A stretch of 38,159 nucleotides of DNA from Bacteroidota bacterium (lineage in GTDB: Bacteria; Bacteroidota; Bacteroidia; Chitinophagales; Chitinophagaceae): assembly GCA_023430465.1 (NCBI GenBank), contig JAEZAM010000071.1, positions 1 through 38,159 of the forward strand. The letters run 5' to 3'. The notes below the pieces were generated by a model. It was not told the origin of the DNA. It saw only the letters and a list, made by a program, of their open reading frames with translations, and made no database searches. Below are positions 32,760-38,159 of this stretch, one piece after another. How positions within the stretch are numbered: position 1 is the stretch's first letter; each line of letters opens with the position of its first letter. A program made the translations under genes and the position numbers.

Positions 32760-34262
32760 TCAGAGGTTCTTGATCTCCGTGATCAGATCCTGTAAAACTT
32801 TCTTCGCATCGCCAAAAAGCATGGATGTTTTAGGCTGAAAGAAGAGATCGTTTTCAATCCCGGCATAGCCCGGTTTCATGCTTCGCTTATTTACGATACA
32901 GTTTTTGGCAAGTTCCACATCAAGGATGGGCATGCCATATATCGGCGAGGAAGGATCTGTTTTTGCGGCGGGGTTTACGACATCGTTGGCTCCGAGGATC
33001 AGCACAACATCAGTTGTTGCAAACTCTTCATTGGCCTGTTCCATTTCCAGCAATTTCTCATAAGGGACATCGGCCTCGGCGAGAAGTACGTTCATGTGGC
33101 CGGGCATCCGGCCAGCTACCGGGTGGATGGCGTATTTCACCTCAACACCCTTCGCTTCGAGCAATTTTTCCAGTTCATGGCAGGCGTGCTGCGCCTGGGC
33201 AACGGCGAGACCATAACCGGGAACAATGAAGACCTTGCTGGCATAGCTCATCACCACGGCAGTATCGGAAATATTGATTTCTTTATAATTCCCCTGTTCT
33301 CTCGCTGCTCCGGGGCCTGATTTTGCACCGCCGAAGGAGCCAATGAGCACATTGGCCAATGAGCGGTTCATCGCCTTGCACATGAGAATGGTGAGCAGTG
33401 TGCCTGCAGCACCCACGAGGATACCGCCAGTGAGCATTACCTTATTATCGTAAAGGAAGCCACCGCAGGCAGCGGCTACCCCTGTGAAGGAATTCAGCAA
33501 CGAGATCACGACAGGCATATCCGCGCCACCGATCGGGAGCACGAAGAAAACGCCATACACGAGTGAAAGGACAAAGATCCCGTAGAACAGAGTAAGTACC
33601 CACGGACTCATGCTGCCACCCGTAACCGTGATGCCTTCCTCACTATTGATGCTGATGTTGACGCTCCCGCTGAATGACTCGTCGATATTGGCGATCAGGT
33701 AAATACTCGCACTCACAATAATAAGAAGCAGGGCGATATTGAAAATGTGCTGGCCTTTGAAAGAAAAATCTTTCACCTTGCCGTTAAGCTTGCCCCAGGC
33801 AATGATACTTCCTGCAAACGAGACCGAGCCTATCACAAGACCGGCGAGGATAATGATCAGCATGCCCTTGGGGAAGCTGATGTTTTCCGCAAAACCCGGA
33901 AACAGGGTTGAGATCGAAATGAGGTGATTGAACTCTACAATGGATATCAGCATCGCACAGGCACCACCCATACCATTGAAAAGACTAACCATTTCGGGCA
34001 TCGCGGTCATCTTTACCTTTTTGGCGGCGAGATAACCGATAACGCTGCCCACTGCGATACCCCCGAATATCCAGCCATAATTACCAAGGCGCTGCCCATG
34101 TTCTTCATAAAGGAAGATAGTCCCAAGAATGGCAATGGCCATGCCTGCTGCAGCTACCAGGTTACCACGGCGTGCAGAAGCCGGGTTGGATAACATTTTC
34201 AGCCCGAGAATAAAGGTCACCGAGCCAACAAGATAACAGAGCGTTAGTATGTTCAGTTCCAT
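32760..34262 (-). CDS. pntB: NAD(P) transhydrogenase subunit beta
   Basis: A 500-aa PntB. The N-terminal membrane domain (about eight or nine helices, residues 1-290) forms half of the proton channel. The C-terminal NADP(H)-binding domain has 'FIVPGYGLAVAQAQHAC', 'VAGRMPGHMNVLLAEADVPY' and 'VVLILGANDVVNPAA'. It reduces NADP+ with NADH driven by the proton gradient, supplying NADPH. Third gene of the pntAA-pntAB-pntB order, after a 56-nt gap. Confidence 0.96.
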   Translation of the reverse strand: MELNILTLCYLVGSVTFILGLKMLSNPASARRGNLVAAAGMAIAILGTIFLYEEHGQRLGNYGWIFGGIAVGSVIGYLAAKKVKMTAMPEMVSLFNGMGGACAMLISIVEFNHLISISTLFPGFAENISFPKGMLIIILAGLVIGSVSFAGSIIAWGKLNGKVKDFSFKGQHIFNIALLLIIVSASIYLIANIDESFSGSVNISINSEEGITVTGGSMSPWVLTLFYGIFVLSLVYGVFFVLPIGGADMPVVISLLNSFTGVAAACGGFLYDNKVMLTGGILVGAAGTLLTILMCKAMNRSLANVLIGSFGGAKSGPGAAREQGNYKEINISDTAVVMSYASKVFIVPGYGLAVAQAQHACHELEKLLEAKGVEVKYAIHPVAGRMPGHMNVLLAEADVPYEKLLEMEQANEEFATTDVVLILGANDVVNPAAKTDPSSPIYGMPILDVELAKNCIVNKRSMKPGYAGIENDLFFQPKTSMLFGDAKKVLQDLITEIKNL

Positions 34263-34318
34263 TTCTGCAGATTAACAGGTCAATCGTAAGGCGTTCGTGA
34301 TCAAATTGTCAACAACGG

Positions 34319-34630
34319 TTACTTCTTCTTTTTCTTAAACATTTCCAGCATTCTGTCGGTCACTACGAACCCACCCACCACATTGAGTGTTCCGAGCACA
34401 ACGGCAAGGAATCCAAGGATGAGCGCGGTATAATTCCCGGGTTCTGCTTTTCCCATCACGATGATTGCACCGATGATCACCACGCCATGAATGGCGTTGG
34501 CACCACTCATCAGCGGTGTGTGCAACACACTGGGAACTTTACCAATGATCTCAATGCCCACGAATATCATCAGGATCACGATGTAAATAATCTGCTGGTT
34601 GTAAGTGATCCAGTTCAGAATTCCGTTCAT
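34319..34630 (-). CDS. pntAB: NAD(P) transhydrogenase subunit alpha, part 2 (membrane)
   Basis: A 103-aa membrane protein with three to four hydrophobic helices and the conserved 'LHTPLMSGANAIHGVVIIGA' segment, the C-terminal membrane part of the alpha subunit. It is a separate gene here, as in other split-alpha enzymes (e.g. Rhodospirillum). It starts 5 nt after pntAA. Confidence 0.95.
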   Translation of the reverse strand: MNGILNWITYNQQIIYIVILMIFVGIEIIGKVPSVLHTPLMSGANAIHGVVIIGAIIVMGKAEPGNYTALILGFLAVVLGTLNVVGGFVVTDRMLEMFKKKKK

Positions 34631-34635
34631 GCTTA

Positions 34636-35745
34636 TTATTTTATAGTATCCAGTTTTACCAATCCTTCATGGGTGATACAGGCGCCACGGACCAGCTCGT
34701 CGTCCCAGTTAAGCAACAATTCTCCTTCTTTGCTGGTGATCAGTTGGAGGAAGTTCAGGATATTTTTACCGTATAGTTTACTTGCGTCGGAAGGCAGCGT
34801 AGCTGCCAGATTGGAGTTACCAACGATGCTCACGCCATTGTGAACGATGGTCTCGTTATTCTTTGTAAAAGGCGTATTGCCCCCTGTGGCAGCAGCGATA
34901 TCGATGATCACAGATCCGGGCCGCATGCCAGCCAGCATGGCTTCGGTGATCAGGATGGGTGCTTTTTTGCCGGGTATTTGTGCAGTGGTAATAACAATAT
35001 CGGCTTTGGCAATGCTCTCGGTGATCTTTTGCAACTGTTTCTGTTTGTAATCTTCGGATTGCTCCACGGCGTAGCCGCCTGCTTTGCTGGCATCGGCCGC
35101 CCCTTCCACTTCCACGAATTTGGCACCAAGGCTCATGACCTCCTCCTTTACCGCAGGACGGGTATCGAACACTTCCACGACGGCACCCAGGCGTTTGGCA
35201 GTAGCAATGGCCTGCAGCCCTGCGACACCCGCACCAAGGATCAGCACCTTGGCCGGCGCTATCGTACCGGCTGCGGTCATAAACATGGGAAAATAACGTC
35301 CGTATAAATTTGCAGCAGTGAGGACTGCTTTATAGCCCGCGATGTTGGCCTGTGAACTCAGTACATCCATGCTTTGAGCCCGCGTAGTACGGGGCAGCAT
35401 ATCAAGCGAGAAAGAGGTGACTCCTGCAGTTGACCACTCCTTCATCAGTGAGGCGTTGAACAACGGCTGATAAATACCGATGAGGATCTTGCCCTGCAAG
35501 GCGGCCTGCTCACTGGCAGCGGGATGATGTATCGATAAAATTATAGCAGACTGCCGGATGACCTCCTGCCGGGTAGTGATCGTTGCGCCGGCAGCTATGT
35601 AAAGTTGATCGGGGCAAAATGCCTTTTCGCCTGCTGCCTGTTCTACCAATACTGTTGTTCCTTTTTTTGTCAGCGTGGCCACGGCTTCCGCGAGCAGCGA
35701 TACACGGTTTTCATGCGCAGGTTCTTTTAACAGCCCAATTGTCAT
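34636..35745 (-). CDS. pntAA: NAD(P) transhydrogenase subunit alpha, part 1 (NAD-binding)
   Basis: A 369-aa soluble NAD(H)-binding domain I, homologous to alanine dehydrogenase. Motifs: 'IGLLKEPAHENRVSLL' at the N-terminus, 'SLDMLPRTTRAQSMDVLSSQ', Rossmann 'ILGAGVAGLQAIATAKRLGA', and 'DIAAATGGNTPFT'. First gene of the pnt operon; the start at 35745 is preceded by the divergent folA promoter region. No consensus -7 box was found for this strand. Confidence 0.95.
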   Translation of the reverse strand: MTIGLLKEPAHENRVSLLAEAVATLTKKGTTVLVEQAAGEKAFCPDQLYIAAGATITTRQEVIRQSAIILSIHHPAASEQAALQGKILIGIYQPLFNASLMKEWSTAGVTSFSLDMLPRTTRAQSMDVLSSQANIAGYKAVLTAANLYGRYFPMFMTAAGTIAPAKVLILGAGVAGLQAIATAKRLGAVVEVFDTRPAVKEEVMSLGAKFVEVEGAADASKAGGYAVEQSEDYKQKQLQKITESIAKADIVITTAQIPGKKAPILITEAMLAGMRPGSVIIDIAAATGGNTPFTKNNETIVHNGVSIVGNSNLAATLPSDASKLYGKNILNFLQLITSKEGELLLNWDDELVRGACITHEGLVKLDTIK

Positions 35746-35799
35746 GTAGTTCAGGTATTCAGCCGGTAAGATATTTCTTTTTTCTCTACCTGCACATGG

Positions 35800-35807
35800 T
35801 AAGTTTG
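35800..35807 (+). promoter_or_regulatory. Predicted -7 box of folA
   Basis: TAAGTTTG followed by C matches TAnnTTTGC, 35 nt before the folA ATG. It gives a leader of about 30 nt, so this gene would not be leaderless. Confidence 0.5.
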
Positions 35808-35842
35808 CTCATAATTTTACGTTCAATTCTGACATTTAACTT

Positions 35843-36337
35843 ATGTATATAACACTTGTGGTGGCGGCCGCCAGAAATAATGTGATCGGGAAAAACAACC
35901 AGCTTCTCTGGCATTTGCCGAATGACATGAAATATTTCAAAAACGTTACCTGGGGTATGCCGGTGGTGATGGGCCGAAAGACATTTGAGTCTTTGGGTAA
36001 ACCCTTAGCGGGCAGAAAGAACATCGTGATAAGCCGGAATAAAGGTTTAAAGATAGAGGGTGCCGTTGTAGTGGAAAACCTGCAGGATGCGATCTTCCTG
36101 GTGAAGGAAATGGATGTGAAGGAAATGATGGTGCTTGGCGGCGGCGAGATCTATAAACTGGCGATGCCGATGGCCAACCGGATACATCTCACGCGGGTAG
36201 ATGCTGCCCCGGAGGGGGATACTGTTTTCCCGGAGATAGACAATAAATCATGGGCGATGGTGAGCCATGACGATCATCCTGCCGATGAGAAACATGCGTA
36301 TGGGTATTCGTTCCAGGTATGGGAGAAGATAAATTAA
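35843..36337 (+). CDS. folA: Dihydrofolate reductase
   Basis: A 164-aa DHFR. N-terminal 'ITLVVAAARNNVIGKNNQLL', catalytic acidic residue in 'WHLPNDMKYF' (Asp28), 'VVMGRKTFESLGKPLAGRKN' and 'MVLGGGEIYKLAM' for NADPH binding. It regenerates tetrahydrofolate consumed by ThyA, which is encoded 0.9 kb downstream on the other strand. The gene converges on the methyltransferase gene through an AT-rich inverted repeat. Confidence 0.96.
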   Translation: MYITLVVAAARNNVIGKNNQLLWHLPNDMKYFKNVTWGMPVVMGRKTFESLGKPLAGRKNIVISRNKGLKIEGAVVVENLQDAIFLVKEMDVKEMMVLGGGEIYKLAMPMANRIHLTRVDAAPEGDTVFPEIDNKSWAMVSHDDHPADEKHAYGYSFQVWEKIN

Positions 36338-36400
36338 AAAGTAAAAATTCAAAATCAAAAAAGGTATCCCTTTTAAGTTTTAATTTTTGAATTTTGAGTT
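36338..36400. terminator. AT-rich bidirectional terminator between folA and the methyltransferase gene
   Basis: An inner hairpin AAAAGG-TATC-CCTTTT (36359-36374) is flanked by A-rich sequence (AAAAATTCAAAATC) on the left and its T-rich complement (TTTTTGAATTTTGAGTT) on the right. It can act in both directions between two converging genes. The TTTTTGAATTTT core is shared with 9590-9680. Confidence 0.7.
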
Positions 36401-37196
36401 AAAATCGGATTTCAAACTGCTGCTTCTCGCGAAACTCTTTTCGCAAGAGTACGATCCCGATGAAGAACAGATCAATGCTGCCCGTCACCGCCGGATGTTG
36501 TTTGATCTCCTCCCAGGCCCGTTCCATTTCCGCGCTCCAGTGGATGTCATCAAACACCAGCATCGTCTCATTCCCTGCCACTGCCAGGAGCTCCCTGAAA
36601 TAGCGCAGGGTTGGCTCGTAGCGGTGGTTGCCATCTATAAAGACCAGGTCCGGCGAGGCATTATTTTTTAGAAATGCAGGCAGAGTATCGTCGAAATTTC
36701 CGACAAGTATCTCAACGTTTTTCAAACCCAGCGTTTCGAGGTTTTCTTTGGCGACCGCAGCAATGCCGGGTGCTCCTTCGAGTGTTATGATATGGGCGGC
36801 AGGGTTTGTCAGTCCGAGGTAGCCGGTTGTTATCCCCAGCGAGGTACCTAATTCCAGCACCCGCGTCAGTTTGTAGTGGCGGATCATCCGGAACAGCAAC
36901 TGGCCGAATTTCGGCGGCTTCGCGGCATGCCTGGCAATCTCGCCAACACGGCGGGCGGCACCCGAAGCATGGATGGAGCCTGCACCGAAATCTTCTACGA
37001 GAATAGACCGGTCATCTTTCTTTAACCTTCTTCTTAACTCCTCCACTTTCTGATATTCGGGATACTTAGTGTTATCATTCAACACGTAGGTGATGAAATC
37101 AAAAACAAACGGCGAGTGCATGCCATGGCCTTTGCCGTTGCTGGCACGCAGGTAATACCTGAGGTATTTTCTGATCATGGTGAATGCGCCGTACAT
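36399..37196 (-). CDS. Class I SAM-dependent (O-)methyltransferase
   Basis: A 265-aa methyltransferase. The SAM site is in 'VLELGTSLGITTGYL' (about 114-128), followed by 'IITLEGAPGIAAVAKENL' and 'DLVFIDGNHRYEPTLRYF', typical of O-methyltransferases of the catechol/caffeoyl type. The N-terminal 'SNGKGHGMHSPFVFDFI' segment is a Bacteroidota-style extension. The ATG at 37196 is preferred; ATG 37178 (MIRKY) is possible. A near -7 box (TACCTTTT) ends 3 nt before the start. It lies 18 nt after thyA; the substrate is unknown. Confidence 0.85.
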   Translation of the reverse strand: MYGAFTMIRKYLRYYLRASNGKGHGMHSPFVFDFITYVLNDNTKYPEYQKVEELRRRLKKDDRSILVEDFGAGSIHASGAARRVGEIARHAAKPPKFGQLLFRMIRHYKLTRVLELGTSLGITTGYLGLTNPAAHIITLEGAPGIAAVAKENLETLGLKNVEILVGNFDDTLPAFLKNNASPDLVFIDGNHRYEPTLRYFRELLAVAGNETMLVFDDIHWSAEMERAWEEIKQHPAVTGSIDLFFIGIVLLRKEFREKQQFEIRF

Positions 37197-37214
37197 GGGA
37201 AAAGGTATTGGTGA

Positions 37215-38009
37215 TCACACCGCGACCGGCGCCTTGATGGCAGGATGGCTGTTGTAATTGACTAGTGTGAAATCTTCGTAGCGGAAACTGAATATATCTT
37301 TTACCGCTGTGTTCAGTTTCATTTCAGGCAAAGGAAATGGTGTGCGTGAAAGCTGTTCATTTACCTGCTCGAAATGATTTTTGTAAATGTGTACATCACC
37401 AAAACTATGGATAAACTCGCCCGGCTGAAGGTCACAGACCTGGGCGACCATCAAGGTCAGCAATGCATAAGATGCGATGTTGAACGGGACACCGAGGAAA
37501 ACGTCGGCCGAGCGTTGGTACAACTGGCAGCTTAACTTTCCGTCGGCTACATAAAATTGAAACAAGGTATGGCAGGGCATCAGGGCCATGTCAGCAAGTT
37601 CGCCAACATTCCATGCACTGATGATCAACCGGCGACTGTCCGGGTTCTTCTTAATCTGTGTGATCAGTTCGGATACCTGGTCAATGATCTTTCCATCCTT
37701 CCCTTCCCAACTGCGCCACTGTTTGCCATAGACCGGGCCAAGTTCTCCATTTTCATCCGCCCATTCGTCCCAGATCTTCACGCCATTTTCTTTCAGGTAG
37801 GCGATATTGGTTTCTCCTTTGAGGAACCACAGCAGTTCATGGATGATGCTTTTCATGTGGACCTTCTTCGTTGTCACCAGGGGAAAACCCGCGGCGAGAT
37901 CAAAGCGAAGCTGGTAGCCGAAGACGCTTCGTGTGCCGGTACCTGTCCGGTCGGTTTTATCAGTGCCGTTTTTCAGGATATGTGAAAGGAGATCGAGGTA
38001 CTGCTGCAT
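37215..38009 (-). CDS. thyA: Thymidylate synthase
   Basis: A 264-aa ThyA, the same length as E. coli. Catalytic Cys146 in 'LMPCHTLFQFYV', R21 ('DRTGTGTRSVFGYQ') and the double Arg 'DSRRLIISAWN' are present. It methylates dUMP to dTMP with methylene-tetrahydrofolate, yielding dihydrofolate for FolA. I chose ATG 38009: the longer frame to 38138 is written through heptamer repeats. A one-base-shortened -7 box (TACCTTG) precedes the start. Confidence 0.96.
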   Translation of the reverse strand: MQQYLDLLSHILKNGTDKTDRTGTGTRSVFGYQLRFDLAAGFPLVTTKKVHMKSIIHELLWFLKGETNIAYLKENGVKIWDEWADENGELGPVYGKQWRSWEGKDGKIIDQVSELITQIKKNPDSRRLIISAWNVGELADMALMPCHTLFQFYVADGKLSCQLYQRSADVFLGVPFNIASYALLTLMVAQVCDLQPGEFIHSFGDVHIYKNHFEQVNEQLSRTPFPLPEMKLNTAVKDIFSFRYEDFTLVNYNSHPAIKAPVAV

Positions 38010-38054
38010 CGGCGCAAGGTATGAAAAACTGAAAACAAAAAGGAGGGCGGATGT

Positions 38055-38142
38055 GGAGTGCGGAGTGCGGAGTGCGGAAGGCGAGTGCGGAGTGCGGAGC
38101 ATTTCGTATCCAGCATCCAGCATCCAGCCATCCAGCACCCAG
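38055..38142. repeat. Two heptanucleotide tandem arrays upstream of thyA
   Basis: 38055-38100 carries 7-bp GGAGTGC units (three perfect, then GGAAGGC, a 6-bp unit and further copies). 38108-38142 carries ATCCAGC units (three perfect, then one offset by a base, then a variant). On the opposite strand ATCCAGC reads GCTGGAT, similar to the GACTGGA units at 1-56. The arrays lie in the 150 nt beyond the thyA start and probably continue outside the window. Confidence 0.85.
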
Positions 38143-38159
38143 TTAAATAATTAAAAATG

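Noticed and set aside
38010..38138. N-terminal extension of ThyA
   Set aside because: The extra 43 residues are translated heptamer repeats (RTPHS-type); the conserved protein starts at MQQYLDLL with the E. coli length.
38055..38142. CRISPR array
   Set aside because: Repeats are 7 bp, directly adjacent and without unique spacers; no cas genes are present.

Overview
The window looks like a chromosomal segment of a Bacteroidota bacterium, most likely from the Chitinophagaceae. The evidence is a SusC/SusD outer-membrane pair, Bacteroidota-type promoters (TAnnTTTG -7 boxes), a Mrp protein of the kind without CxxC, bacterial kynurenine-pathway enzymes, and heptanucleotide tandem repeats between genes. 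Base composition looks even. I see no transposase, phage gene, tRNA, rRNA or CRISPR array.

Layout. 168-5475 (-): a TonB-dependent SusC-like transporter, a SusD-like lipoprotein and a small Ig-like lipoprotein. 5698-13596: a kynurenine (tryptophan) catabolic cluster. Its plus-strand part is a RidA-type deaminase, kynU, kmo and pyrF. A minus-strand unit (SDR-fold protein, 2-aminomuconate-semialdehyde-type dehydrogenase) then diverges from a plus-strand unit (3-hydroxyanthranilate dioxygenase, ACMS decarboxylase). Together they would take kynurenine through 3-hydroxykynurenine, 3-hydroxyanthranilate, ACMS, 2-aminomuconate semialdehyde and 2-aminomuconate to 4-oxalocrotonate. The enzymes that make kynurenine from tryptophan, and those acting after 4-oxalocrotonate, are not in the window.

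13676-18789: orphan MazE/AbrB-like protein, GDPD lipoprotein, PaiB-like protein, Mrp, a carboxypeptidase-regulatory-domain protein, 3-hydroxyacyl-CoA dehydrogenase, DoxX-like protein. 18998-25000: YigZ and RibD (-), PrmC (+), ExbD/ExbB (-), an SPFH protein (-), an OmpA-like protein (-). 25028-32707: luciferase-like oxidoreductase, PepT, SlyD-like FKBP, a NamZ-like muramidase, Fmt, a LysM protein, an NSUN/RsmF-type methyltransferase. 32760-38009: three-gene proton-translocating transhydrogenase (pntAA-pntAB-pntB), folA, a SAM methyltransferase, thyA.

Main points for follow-up. (1) kmo is interrupted by an in-frame TAA at codon 384; the conserved C-terminus continues in frame for 76 codons and its stop overlaps the pyrF start (ATGA). 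(2) The SDR protein in the kynurenine cluster lacks the catalytic Tyr and Lys. (3) At least five genes have an exact TAnnTTTG box ending only 4-5 nt before the start codon, which predicts leaderless mRNAs. (4) An ExbB-like protein carries a canonical EF-hand loop in its presumed periplasmic N-terminus. (5) A 43-bp palindromic repeat occurs twice in inverted orientation, and heptamer tandem repeats lie at both ends of the window. I did not find a clearly new multi-gene system; the atypical SDR and the leaderless-promoter pattern come closest.
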